Source: Orobanche coerulescens (taxonomy: Eukaryota > Streptophyta > Magnoliopsida > Lamiales > Orobanchaceae). From it: 64,000 bases of DNA. The notes beneath the pieces are model-generated. The model had not been told where the DNA came from. It was given only the letters and a program-made list of their open reading frames with translations, and did no database searches. Below are positions 11,382 through 21,922 of this stretch, piece after piece. The stretch covers positions 39,571,501-39,635,500 of the forward strand of contig CM065804.1 of assembly GCA_033398695.1 (NCBI GenBank). The letters are read 5' to 3'. Numbering within the stretch: position 1 is the stretch's first letter; every line of letters starts with the position of its first letter. A program made the translations under genes and the position numbers.

Positions 11382-12961
11382 TGTAACACCTCTAACCCAT
11401 TAGGGAACATTACAACACCGCAGACCCTCTTAAGAGGATCTACTAGGCTGAATACTAACATGAGACATCATACCTAATGCCAACATGGCTAAACAAATGA
11501 AATAGTAGACCGTTTTGGTCTTTCATCGATACATACAACGTAAACATCATAAACAACTCTGTTAATAAACTCAGACCCGCACAGGGGTCAAAATACAACA
11601 ACTCTCCCATAAGACGGGAGAACAATACAGCGAAAAGGATAATACCATTCGACCATGTCGAATACCCAATAGTGGCCCTCATGTGATTAGTATCATTTGC
11701 CTTCCACCATCCTTCGTGTCGATACCGTGTTATGCTCCTCCAGAACCTGCACGTACCTGAATGCAATACAACATCCACCCCCGATTACTCGGGGGTTAGC
11801 AAAATTCCACTATTTTGCTAGTGCAAGTATAAAGTGAAAATACGGGCCATACATACATATATATTCTGTGATTATAATAGTATGAATAAACATCGAGTCA
11901 AACACAATGAAAGGTTTCCCGAGATGTTTCATTTGAACAAGATAAGTCTAAACCTTGAAAGGCTATAATAAAACGAGTAAACAACTTGTAAAGTGTTTCA
12001 AAGATCTCGGGAGTTTTCAGAAGAATACATTTTGGATTTGAGAATCCTCATCTTTTCAAAAATCACATTAGCGTCACAACCCAAAGATTTATTTTCCCAA
12101 AATAATAATCCGACAATCATTTATGCTGTCCACGACCCAAACATCCATGTCAATCATACGCCCAAAGGTTATTCTCGTCCCAAGCTAACAAGCATGAACC
12201 TCAGAGCCTATTCGTGCATACCCGAGTGAATAAACCAACGATAAACAAATGAGATATCCATACCTCATGATTAACCGTGGATTCGCACTATAAGCAAAGA
12301 TCCCACAAAGGACTTGGAGTCCATCCCTGAGTGGTTAACTCCATACCGCCATGATAAACATCAAGCAAATAATCCCAAGTATTAGAATTCCACGATAGAC
12401 ATATAACATACACTCATAGTTATCCTAGCATCGTACTAGCAAGCACGAACCTCGGAGTCTCGTGACAACATACCCAGTTTGGATAACCCATGACGAGCAT
12501 GTACCATGTCCAAAAATACGCCCGTAAATTATCTTGGCATCGTGCTAGCAAGCACGAACCTAGGAGTCTCTTCGAGACGTACCCGATTTGGATAACCCTA
12601 TGGTAAAACTCAACCCGTACTAACAAGGATGGATCCCGGAGGTCTTAACGAACTCTACCCAGTAGAACATCACTTTCAATTGATCACTTACCACAAGGAG
12701 ATAAACTTCTCGAACAATACCGAATAATACCACCTCCTTTCAAAGGGGTCAATAAACATTGCAACCACAACACTTTCGCAGTCATCAAACGAGTACACAT
12801 TCGAGCATACAACCCTGAACAAGGGAAGAGGACTTCTATAATTCACATATCACGGAGGCAATACATTTCAATTTGCAACCACAATACACATATCCGTAGA
12901 ACTCATTTATTCACAAATCACTCGAGCGTTTTGAGAGGAAACCATTAATGGGACTATATCA
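11382..12961 (-). repeat. Ty3/Gypsy LTR in minus orientation
   Basis: On the plus strand it opens TGTAACACC, the reverse complement of the usual Gypsy LTR end here. Reading on the minus strand it follows the LTR at 1-1538 over most of its length. On that strand it starts TGATATAGTCCC at about 12961. No internal coding sequence is attached, so it looks like a solo or truncated LTR. The base pairs on either side (ACTAT left, ATCTG right) do not match, although ACTAT also occurs at 12953-12957, so the boundary is uncertain. Confidence 0.65.
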
Positions 12962-12964
12962 ATC

Positions 12965-13845
12965 TGTTAGGAATACTTGTTAGATTTTGATGATGTCATC
13001 CATGTATTGTTAAATATTCGAATGTATGTTTTTAAGTACTTGGAAATTGTAAAGAAGAACCAAATGAGTATCTTTTATAGGCCTTTAAAGATAGGCTAAG
13101 TCTTGATCAAATGTTGATCAGTACAAAATAGGCTAAGTATAGAACTCCCATTTATCATAGAAGTTATCAGGCAAGTTCACTATCAGAGAAGTTTTGGTCA
13201 ACGCAACACATCAGAGGTTTGACCAAAATCTAGTCAGCAGCTTAAGTTCAAGAAGGCGCTACATCGACAAGTTTTGGCCAACACAGAATATCGTAGAGGT
13301 TTGACCAAAACCCATCTACAATCGAGTTATCAAGCGAGAACTGTCAAAATATCACCAAGTTTGACCATCATATCGAGACTATTCATTAGGTCAGGGAACT
13401 TCAGATCAGAGGACTTCATATTAGAGAACTTTAGAGTAGAGAACTTTATCTCAGAGAAGTCCAGAGTGGAGAACTTTGTCTCAGAGAACTTTATCTCAGA
13501 GAAGTCCAGAGGAGAGAACTTTATCTCAGAGAACTTTATCTCAGAGAACTTATACCAAGATATATCAGAGAAGTTTCACATCAGGCATGTTTGACCAAGA
13601 GATATCAGATAAGTTCTCAGTCAAGATATCAGCCAAGTAACATAGTCCATGTTAGCAAGCGTTGAAAGTCAACAATCACGGAAAGCCACATACAAACGTA
13701 AGGAGACACACTCGAAAGATTCCTGAAAAGCTAGGAATAAAATATGCCTTGAGATCTGCGTTATGAAGACTTATGATTATTCTAATCAAGAATAACAGCG
13801 CTAAAAAAGAAAGTTTTTCAAACGGTCGGAATTGAAAAGGTGAAT
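12965..13845 (+). repeat. SIRE-type Copia LTR, 5' part, interrupted by Gypsy-C
   Basis: The opening TGTTAGGAATACTTGTTAGA and the following ATTTTGATGATGTCATC match the LTR start of Copia-2 read on its own (minus) strand. The phrase CAAATGAGTATCTTTTATAGGCC also matches. It is a diverged relative of the Copia-2 LTR that stops at 13845, exactly where the Gypsy-C LTR begins. The rest should lie beyond the window. Confidence 0.65.
13380..13575 (+). repeat. 15-bp tandem repeat in SIRE-type LTR
   Basis: About eleven imperfect copies of a 15-bp unit AGAACTTTATCTCAG, with variants such as GAAGTCCAGAGTGG. The shared core TCAGAGAA(G/C)T also appears outside the tight array (13150-13620) and, on the matching strand, in the Copia-2 LTR. 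The 106-codon frame across it is simply the repeat translated. Confidence 0.8.
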
Positions 13846-13997
13846 TGTAATATCCGGATAATTGTTGAGTATTTTCATTTGTATATGAACCTTGTAATAT
13901 TCGACTTTGTGGTATCTATAATCGAAGTATGATTTTTCCCGTATTCATATTCCAATCAGTCATGATCATATTAGGAAGAATTTGCAAATTCGTGCAT

Positions 13998-14400
13998 GCA
14001 TCTACGTCATAACGTACGCTAGCAGATGAGCCTAACATACGTTATGGACTGAGGATAGCGTACGCTATGGACGAAGCATAGCGTACATAACGTACAATCA
14101 TGCAGATAAGGTAGGTCGGAACATGGGCCATCTTGCGACGGGGGATGGGGATAAGATTCCCGCGTGAGACAACTTTTTGAAAAAGCAAGTTAACGTGGAT
14201 TAACGTACGCTAAAGGACTGAGATAGCGTACGCTACACCATGCTCATTTCATACGTAAAAGGTAATGGTTAACGTACGTTAAGGAGGTCATAAAATGAGA
14301 CAGTAGCTACTATCGGACGTTAACGTACGCTAAGGATCTCAGACAGCGTACGCTAAGACGATAACATACGTAATATCATAAGGCTAACGTATGTAAAGAT
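13998..14400. repeat. ACGTACGT palindrome array in Gypsy-C U3
   Basis: About twelve copies of motifs such as TTAACGTACGCTAA, TAGCGTACGCTA and TTAACGTACGTTAA at irregular spacing. The last copy lies within about 25 bp of the TATA box at 14409. Some copies read ACATACG or ACGTATG, consistent with CpG decay. The same kind of array is at the same relative place in Gypsy-A and Gypsy-B. Confidence 0.9.
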
Positions 14401-14408
14401 CGGAGTTT

Positions 14409-14417
14409 TATAAATAG
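14409..14417 (+). promoter_or_regulatory. TATA box of Gypsy-C LTR
   Basis: TATAAATAG directly after the palindrome array, about 560 bp into the LTR, the expected end of U3. Confidence 0.65.
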
Positions 14418-15154
14418 GACATTACCCCATTTCACTTCCAACCCTTTGCTCTTCTCATTTCCTTCATGTTTTGGGAGCTTACCTAGCCTATAACTTCATA
14501 TATCATCCACTTCGATCGGTTTTGAAGAGCATTAACATTTTGGATTGGTGTTCAAGCTTCCGGAGTTGAGTTATACCAATCATTTTCATCGTTATTTTTC
14601 GTGAAAGGTATGTTGACACTAACTCAACCTTGAATTCGGTTTCTTGAGTATGTTACTGAGATTATTAATTTTCAAGGATGTCGTAGTAATCGAATATCAT
14701 GTTCTAGGAAGATTGGTTTGGTAATACTTGGATTGTTCTTTGTTATTAAGAGAATAATGATCGAACCTTGGTATGTTTAACTTTAGGACGTAGTTTCTGA
14801 GATTGTGGTACATTTTGGTCGAGTTATACACAATGCCATGTTGATATCATGACCTATAATCAAAGTGTTCAAGAATATGAATTCTAGGAGTTTCAGCAAG
14901 AATGTTTCGTATTTCGTAAAAGGTGTTTGAATTGATAAACTTCGATATATTCTTGGTTAGAATGGATTGATTATGTTAAGGATAATCGAATTGAACCTAT
15001 AACATGGTTGTTTCATCTTCCTTCGAGAATTTGTTAGTATTCGTATGATCATACCTTTGATACGAATTATATGAATGACTGAACCATGAATGAAGATTGA
15101 AGTATAGAATTATATTGGTTTGATGAATATCCTTGAAATCAATGACACCAGCAA

Positions 15155-15312
15155 GTATAATGTACGTTAAGTATCATGCTTTACGTACATTATAGCATCA
15201 GGTGAGACAGTCGTCTGATCAGAGAAATTTGTCAAATACAAGCTTAGCGTACGTTAGGCATAGGAGCTTACGTACGTTAAGGCATAGACTTAACGTACGT
15301 TACGTTGAGTAT
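15155..15312. repeat. Second ACGTACGT motif group in Gypsy-C LTR
   Basis: Five copies (for example TTAGCGTACGTTAG, TTACGTACGTTAAG, TTAACGTACGTTACG) downstream of the TATA box and thus inside the predicted transcript. No such downstream group was noticed in Gypsy-A or Gypsy-B. Confidence 0.75.
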
Positions 15313-15614
15313 ATAATGTCCGTTATGAATAGAATCGGATAGGATCCGAAGTGTCGGTAACTTTCGGCTATAGTTTAGGATGTTAGATGTTCGTACGTTA
15401 GTTATATGATGTAAGATGAACTCTATATTATTTCTTTTGTTTAAGATCTGAGCTTTGCAACGTGATTGATGGAAGGGGCGACCTTCGAGTGTATTGACAT
15501 CTATCGAAGTATTATCCTTGTCGTCAATTTAAGGAAAGTACCTTAATTACATTCATTCATATTGATGTCGGCTATGTTGATTGTTGTATTGTGTATATGT
15601 GTTGCGATTGTTTG

Positions 15615-15760
15615 TCCACCATGCATTGGTCTGACGGGGTCATCATGGGAATATATAGCTGTGTGCGTTGGATCGTTGGACAGGTATTTCCACCATGCGT
15701 TGGTTTGACGGGATCATCATGGGAATCTATAGCTGTGTGCGCTGAATCGTTGGAATACTA
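15615..15760 (+). repeat. 74-bp direct duplication in Gypsy-C LTR
   Basis: Two adjacent copies of a 74-bp unit beginning TCCACCATGC and containing TGACGGG(G/A)TCATCATGGGAA and TATAGCTGTGTGCG. Its opening and GACGGG core recall the CCACCTGGGGA...GACGGG repeats of the LTR at 390-606, suggesting a conserved LTR segment prone to duplication. Confidence 0.75.
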
Positions 15761-16289
15761 TGAGTATGTTGAGATTGATATGATATATTGTACATTTTTA
15801 CTGTTTCTCGTTGGAGAGACTTGTCGTGATTATTGTTGATATTATTGACATTATTATTCAGGGATTGTTAAATAAATTATTGTTGCATAATTATCGTACT
15901 TGAACTAGCATCGTTGTGCTAACCCCTTCGGGGGTGAACATTTGTTTTATGTTTAGGATCCAGGAGAGCGGGAAAACAACCACTAGCGCTGCATGACTAC
16001 GAGGGTGCAGAATGTTGCGGCCGGATTATTTTGTTGTATGTTTGTGTTGTTTTAATAAAGTACTCAAGCACATTGTCGTTTGTGATGTTGTATTTGGTCA
16101 TGTATTAATGTTCACCATGTGACGTTTGTCTTTCAGTATTTTTTTTAGAATCGTGTTGTATTTTATTTCCGCTGCCGTTGCTTTTTGGTATTTGTTGTTG
16201 TCTTTTCATTTCCTCAGCCTTGTAAATTCTTACGTAAAGGATTTACGGCGCTATAATATTCCTGAATATATCGGGGATGTTACATAATA

Positions 16290-16301
16290 TGGTATTGGAG
16301 C
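16290..16301 (+). promoter_or_regulatory. Gypsy-C primer binding site (initiator Met-tRNA type)
   Basis: TGGTATTGGAGC, five bases after the LTR end. It resembles the plant initiator tRNA-Met complement TGGTATCAGAGC with two mismatches. It would prime minus-strand DNA synthesis. Confidence 0.75.
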
Positions 16302-16519
16302 GCTAAGATTATAGATATCTTGGCCGTTGGGTTAAAATAGGGGTCGTATATGTCTTTTGTGGTAACCGGTTGCGCATAACATCACTATACAGCGCACTTC
16401 TTCGTGCAAGTGGTGGTTGTAAGTTTCCTAAACTCGGTCTTGTCCTTTACATGTTGTACTTTTTTTATATACTTGAACGTTAGGACGATATTATTCCTTG
16501 TATATTGAGTGCTTATTCT

Positions 16520-17389
16520 TACAGTATATTGAGGGGAGGACGTGTATGTGGTCGTGGTCGTGGACGCGGACGTAGGAATGCTGAGAGAGAAGCTTCACTC
16601 TCTCCTCGATTCATCACAAATCGAGCTAACTCCACCCGGTGAATGTTAAGTCCGTTAATAATGAACGAGAACAGACAGTGGAGACAAATGCCAATCCTGC
16701 CATTCTCGACGTCCTTCGTCAGGTGGTCAACCAGATGACTCAATTTGCTCAAGTGGTGGACAGGATGCAAGTGGCGGTTGGATTGCGACCATGGGAAAGA
16801 CAGCAGGACATCCCAGACTTGGAAAATCGAGGATACAGAAGGGTACAGGAGGTGGCGAAGATGCACCCGCCAAAATTCGATGGATTTTTGAGACGCCGAC
16901 ATGGGATCACTGGTTGAGAGAACTAGAGAAAGTATTTGCCAGGATTAACTATCCAGATGACCGGAGAGCCCCCATCGGCCAGAATTTTCTAACAAGAGAA
17001 GCGTCCGAATAGTGGGAAGCCATCCGACCTGTTGATCATGATGCCGGTTGGGAAGAGTTCAAACTTATTATGGAAGCTCAGTACTGCCCTCGTCCAGTGA
17101 GAGGAGCTAAATTTCGGAAATTTTCTCTGCGCAGCCATCGGATGTGACGGTGGCTCAGGCGATTAAGACGTATAATCAGCATCTGGCGTTTGTTCGACAC
17201 CAAGTTAGAACCGATGCGGAAATAATGATTCACTTTGATATGAGAATGAAGCCAGAAATACAGAGGTACATATCAGGTTTTGAATGCACCACTCTCCGCC
17301 AGTACCAAGATAAAGCCCTGGCGTATGAAATGAAAGAAGCAGCTATGGAAAAGTTCTCAAAGTCCAAGAAGCAGAAAGTCTCTGGTAGT
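16520..17389 (+). pseudogene. Gypsy-C gag, N-terminal part, cut by Copia-2
   Basis: The remnant begins with an arginine-glycine rich run (GRGRGRGRR near 16550), as in the Gypsy-A gag. It then passes through at least three frames: NPAILDVLRQVVNQMTQF (16690-16745), WLRELEKVFARINYPDD (about 16913-16963) and a last piece from 17144. The middle carries the Retrotrans_gag core (HPPKFDG, LEKVF, WEEFK); the last reads RYISGFECTTLRQYQDKALAYE. At 17009-17011 a TAG replaces what is normally a Gln codon before WEA. No good ATG is left at the start. The frame stops at the Copia-2 insertion (17389) and resumes at 60993. In life this is the capsid/nucleocapsid precursor. Confidence 0.8.
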
Positions 17390-17672
17390 TGTAGGTGACA
17401 AGTCGTCCAGGAATAAGTCTAGAGGGGGGTGAATAGACTTATTGAAACTCTTAAACTCTTTTCTTCGAAGAGTGAGTTTCTCAGCTGATAGATATGCGGA
17501 AACCAGCTGACGAAGAAAACAAAACTAATCAATAGAACAGTAAAGTATGAATGCAACAGTTAAGTATGATGCTGAAAACAGTAAAACACGCAGGCAGTTA
17601 TAGTGGTCTCAGAGGTGGGGTAATCCTCTACTAATCCACTTTCTCCAATTCAGTTGGAGATGAATCCACTAT
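17390..17672 (-). repeat. Copia-2 3' LTR, first piece
   Basis: Matches 59529-59818 of the intact LTR (CAAGTCGTCCAGGAATAAG near the edge). It ends with ACTAT (17668-17672), the target site of Gypsy-A, repeated at 39498-39502. Confidence 0.93.
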
Positions 17673-17919
17673 TGTAACACCCCAATAAGGTGGCCTTTAC
17701 ATGTGATACCGAACCACAAAACATAGTACTTACTCCGATTAGGAGTTTACAGTAGTATGGCCAACGGCCTTATTATACACAGGATCCAAAATATAAGTAT
17801 AACCCATATGGAGATGGAATATACTTTAAATAACAATACATTTGTTCATAATTAAAATAAAGTGGAAAGATAACATTACACGGTACGAACATTACCGGAT
17901 AACAAAAGACTTGGGCCCC
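17673..17919 (-). repeat. Gypsy-A 3' LTR, first piece
   Basis: Matches 31687-32000 of the 5' LTR, but about 73 bp (equivalent to roughly 31712-31784) is missing. It stops at GCCCC, the target site of Gypsy-B. Confidence 0.88.
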
Positions 17920-18710
17920 TGTAACACCCCCAAAATATCACGAGGTATTACAGTGCCATGAATCCCACGTGGGACCCACAAGGCTAGTTAGAAAAATAGG
18001 CATTTTAAGAAAATCGCGATAAAACCTTAAATTCAAGGATTACATAACGTGAATCGAAAGATTTAAGGGAAATGTAATTTGAAGTCCAATTATTACACAA
18101 CAAAGGTTTTTCCAAAGAAAACAGTTTATTCCAATTAAAGCAGCGGCTAGAGATAATTCCAACACCGCTCAAGTCTGACCGGACCCCTCGGGAATGTCCT
18201 GCACATGATGAACAATTTTACCTGGTACGACGAGTCATACCAGGTAACCAGGGTCATAGAATGCATACCAAATAACAACTACTAACAACGATATACGACA
18301 TCTTTACAATCACAGTACCTAGTAATCACAGGGAATATTTCATCACTTAACCGACGAGTCTTTCTCTTTAACACATAAGCCCAAAGGTCGCAACCAAGGG
18401 TCACGGAAGTATCCACACGGGAATACCTCGGAACATAGGTGCCCAATTCGGGTCTTACCCCCTAACACATTCTAACCATCTTGGGGTGACCATCCCTTCC
18501 ACTCGTCAACAATTATCGGGGAACAAGACGTTGGCCACCGTCATATTCGCACCGACGATCGTCCCACGGCGTCAAGGTGTGTCATCCCCGTTTCATTCGC
18601 ACCGTACAATTATATAGCACTCAATGGAATACATAAATAGAAATGACGTCACATTACCAAACATTCACACAGTACAAAGTAATCAAGCATGGAATACCGG
18701 AGGTATTACA
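17920..18710 (-). repeat. Gypsy-B 3' LTR with 1.46-kb internal deletion
   Basis: Compared with the 5' LTR, everything equivalent to about 22470-23927 is missing. The joint falls in a 6-bp microhomology, CACATT. The lost part includes the whole ACGTACGT array and the TATA box. Confidence 0.88.
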
Positions 18711-19631
18711 TATCACCCCTCTTAAAATAGTTTCGTCACGAAACTTAAGAAAATAACTCGGGATGACTCTCTTTCATGCTAGACTCGGTTTCCCAAGTCG
18801 CCTCTTCCGTGCCGTGGTGCGACCACTGAATCTTCACGAGGGGTATGGCTTTATTTCTTAACATCTTCACACGCCGGTCCAGAATGGCGGTCCGTACCTC
18901 CCTAAAGGTAGCGTCATCGGAAATTTCCACTTCTTCGAAATTGAGCTTGTGACTCGGGTCATAGACATACTTCCTTAACTGGGAGACGTGAAAAACATTA
19001 TGCACTCCATCCAGATGCGGCGGTAGAGCTAATCGATACACCTTTTAGCCTCAAACCACATTCTAACCATCTTGGGGTGACCATCCCTTCCACTCGTCAA
19101 CAATTATTGGGGAACAAGACGTTGGCCACCGTCATATTCGCACCGACGATCGTCCCACGGCGTCAAGGTGTGTCATCCCCGTTTCATTCACACCGTACAA
19201 TTATATAACACTCAATGGAATACATAAATAGAAATGACGTCACATTACCAAACATTCACACAGTACAAAGTAATCAAGCATGGAATACCGGAGGTATTAC
19301 ATATCACCCCTCTTAAAATGGTTTCGTCACGAAACTTAAGAAAATAACTCGGGATGACTCTCTTTCATGCTCGAATCGGTTTCCCAAGTCGCCTCTTCCG
19401 TGCCGTGGTGCGACCACTGAATCTTCACGAGGGGTATGGCTTTATTTCTTAACATCTTCACACGCCGGTCCAGAATGGCGGTCCGTACCTCCCTAAAGGT
19501 AGCGTCATCGGAAATTTCCACTTCTTCGAAATTGAGCTTGTGACTCGGGTCATAGACATACTTCCTTAACTGGGAGACGTGAAAAACATTATGCACTCCA
19601 TACAGATGCGGCGGTAGAGCTAATCGATACG
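18470..19631 (-). repeat. 591-bp tandem duplication of pol end, PPT and U3 start (Gypsy-B)
   Basis: The block from TTCTAACCATCTTGGGG at 18470 recurs at 19061, 591 bp later, and identity continues through the LTR start, the PPT (18711-18728 and 19302-19319) and the last 99 codons of pol. The second copy also has 20 bp of LTR sequence (19041-19060) missing from the first. The copies differ at only a few positions (for example DGV against YGV), so the event is recent. One end of the duplication is at nearly the same U3 point as the deletion in the 3' LTR. Confidence 0.92.
18745..19041 (-). pseudogene. Duplicated pol C-terminus with chromodomain (Gypsy-B)
   Basis: Ninety-eight codons matching the end of the integrase at 19336-19812: the conserved LALPPHLDGVHNVFHVSQLR followed by a chromodomain-like segment (AILDRRVKMLRNKAIPLVKI, QWSHHGTEEATWE). 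Its 5' end is the duplication joint, so it has no start and no integrase core. Cannot be functional alone. Confidence 0.85.
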
Positions 19632-20721
19632 CGAGCTTCCCTACCCGGTCCAATATCTCAAACGGACCTATAAATCTCGGGCTTAACTTGCCCTTCTGGC
19701 CGAAACGCCGAATACCTCGCATAGGTGATACTTTGACCCAAACATGATCCCCGACCGTAAATTCTAACTGGCCGCTTTGCGGCATAAGATTTACGCTGCT
19801 GCGTGCGGCCAAGATGTGCTTCCGAACTATAGAGATCTTCTTAATGGACTCTGGATAAGATCCAACTCGGTAACCGCGGTGTCGGAGGCATCATCCCAAG
19901 ATAACGGTGACTTGCACCTTCGCCCATACAGGCCTCAAATGGTGCCATGCCTATGCTTGCATGCCACCGTTGTTGTACGAGAACTCCACTAATCCCAAAT
20001 GTCTAGCCCAATCCTTTCCCCAATCGAGCACGCACGCCTCAACATATCTTCCAAGGTTTGAATCGTACGCCTGGCCTGTCCATCTCTGTCTCGAGGATGA
20101 TAAGCCGTGCTAAAGTGTACTTGTGTCCCCATAGCTTTATGGACGGCTTTCCAAAACGAGACACATATCTCGGTGTCCCTATCCGAAATGATGGATGAGG
20201 GAACACCATGTAGCTGACGATCTCTCGGATGAAAATGACGGCCACCGCTCTGTCCTTGTCTCTTGAATAGGAATGAAATGTGCTGATTTTGTCAATCGAT
20301 CAACAATGACCCAAATCGTATCCTTTCCTCCCACCGCCGTAGGTAGCTTAGTGACAAAGTCCATTGATATGCTCTCCCATTTCCACTCCGGGATGGGTAG
20401 GGGTTGCATAATTCCGGCTGGTCTGCGGTGTTTGATTTTCACTTGTTGGCATGTCATACATCGGGCGACGAACCTAGCAACTTCCCACTTCATGTTCTTC
20501 CACCAAAAACTATGTCGCAAATCCTTGTACATCTTGCTTGCTCCGGGGTGAATAGAATAGGGAGTGGAGTGCGCCTCCTTCAGTATAGTCTGCTTCAGTC
20601 CGTCATTCGGTGGAATACATATCCTGTTCTTGAACCTCACCAAATCACCCTGAATCTTATAGTCGGAAACATCTCCTTTCTCGATTCTTTCACCAATCGC
20701 ATGTAATTCAGGATCTTCCAT
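19336..20721 (-). pseudogene. Gypsy-B integrase with chromodomain
   Basis: From 20721 downward: the RNase H-integrase linker, then an HHCC zinc-binding domain (HSTPYSIHPG ... ARCMTCQQVK), then the start of the catalytic core (SMDFVTKLPT with the first Asp). The frame breaks near 20240. The core continues in another frame with ISDRD (second Asp). At about 20070 the catalytic Glu of the usual GQxERTIQT motif is replaced, reading GQARRTIQT. Later frames hold the VGDHVWVKVSPMRGI region, the LALPPHL motif and a chromodomain ending in HPELFS. Frameshift plus loss of Glu make it inactive. In a live element this enzyme inserts the cDNA, and the chromodomain can guide it to heterochromatin. Confidence 0.88.
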
Positions 20722-21768
20722 CTGTGCTAGACGTATCTCTTCTAGCCGTCTTCTGACACCGATCCTTAGTATGCCCGGTCATGCCACAATTGAAACAGTC
20801 CCTACGGTAAGGCCGATCAGATACACCCTTCTGTTGGTACGAAACTGTCGGCTTAAACGAAGATGCGGGCCCCGAATTCGTTTTGTTGTTGCTCCCAGGC
20901 TGAAATGATGTCTTCTACTTCTTCGAGTTATGCCCGATGTCGGTATTAACAACTGTACCGACATATGCTGTGACTACCTCTTCGTATGCTCTCAGGGTCG
21001 TGCAGTGAAATCCGGCGGCATAGCGTTGTACATCCTCCGGTAACCTCTGCGCAAGATGGCATATTCGTTGATCTTCTGATGGAACCATCTGGGAGATGTA
21101 GCTTAGCTCGGTTCGGTAGGCCCGAATGATCTCTGGTACTGGCATGTTCTGAGGGCCGCATCGAAAAGTCTCGTGCGCGAGCGGTTCGGGCTGATCTGGG
21201 ATGCGATTTCGCTCCGTAGCTATCGGGCAAATTCGGTCCACCCGACCACTCGGTCCTCTCGCCTGTAAGTCCTCCACCAACGTGCAGCAGTGTCACGGAG
21301 TTGATTAATTCCGAGCGGCACATTTCGTTTTCGGGCATCCGATTACTTCAAGGCGCTCCATTTCCGAAATCCAGTCGTCCACGTGTTTCTCTCCTGTCCC
21401 GTCAAATAATGGAGGCCTAGCCTTCAGCATCTCTCCCAACCATCGATCTCTTCCTGCGTTTTCTTCCACATTGATGACCGGTATCCGTTCTGCCTGATTG
21501 ACCTAAGCAATTCCCATGGCGATAGCCTGGGCAAAGGCCTGAACAAAAGCTGGATCCATGCCTCCAGGGTTGTTATTTTGGCGTTCCGCCTCCTGATCGT
21601 TTTGGTTAACTGGTGCGGCTGGCCCCCAGCAGGATGGGTCTCGGCGGTGTTCCCGTCCTCATTGTGGTTCGCGGCGGAACCCTGAGCGTCATTCACCACC
21701 CTTCTAGATCCTCGGCGTGCCATCACTAACGGTATCAATCTAATGCCAGTTCCACACATGGTTTTCAA
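20722..21768 (-). pseudogene. Gypsy-B gag remnant with one zinc knuckle
   Basis: The N-terminal piece runs from 21768 (initiator region ending ARRGSRRVVND), broken into several frames. The 20915-21280 frame holds the end of the gag core (LPEDVQRYAAGFHCTTLRAY, comparable to the Gypsy-C gag). A CX2CX4HX4C zinc knuckle, CFNCGMTGHTKDRC, is at 20756-20797. It is followed within about 35 bp by integrase-linker sequence, so the segment for protease, RT and RNase H was deleted precisely between them. Multiple frameshifts. Confidence 0.8.
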
Positions 21769-21905
21769 TTAAATGTTGTACAAAAATAGAAACACACACA
21801 TATCACTTACTTGCATTCCCACGAGGAGCTTCGATCGCTTGGGGTGTTGGATTTTGAGAGAAAGAAAAAATATAGGAGAAAGTTTTATTCAAACCAGGAG
21901 TTTGG

Positions 21906-21917
21906 TCTCCGATACCA
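21906..21917 (-). promoter_or_regulatory. Gypsy-B primer binding site (Met-tRNA type)
   Basis: On the minus strand TGGTATCGGAGA, a few bases inside the 5' LTR end (21923). It matches the initiator tRNA-Met complement apart from two or three bases. Confidence 0.75.
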
Positions 21918-21922
21918 TTTTC

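Larger units (their letters stand above)
13846..16284 (+). repeat. Gypsy-C 5' LTR
   Basis: Opens TGTAATATCCGG, like the Gypsy-A LTR read on its strand (TGTAATATCCGACGG), and ends GGGGATGTTACA. It holds an ACGTACGT palindrome array (13998-14400), a TATA box, a second group of the same motif after it (15155-15312) and a 74-bp duplication near 15615. The partner LTR is beyond the window, so the 5' edge rests on the sequence motif and on truncation of the neighbouring SIRE-type LTR. Confidence 0.75.

Noticed and set aside
11377..12957. ACTAT as target duplication for the Gypsy LTR at 11382-12961
   Set aside because: The right-hand ACTAT lies inside the LTR if it starts TGATATAG, so the match may be chance.
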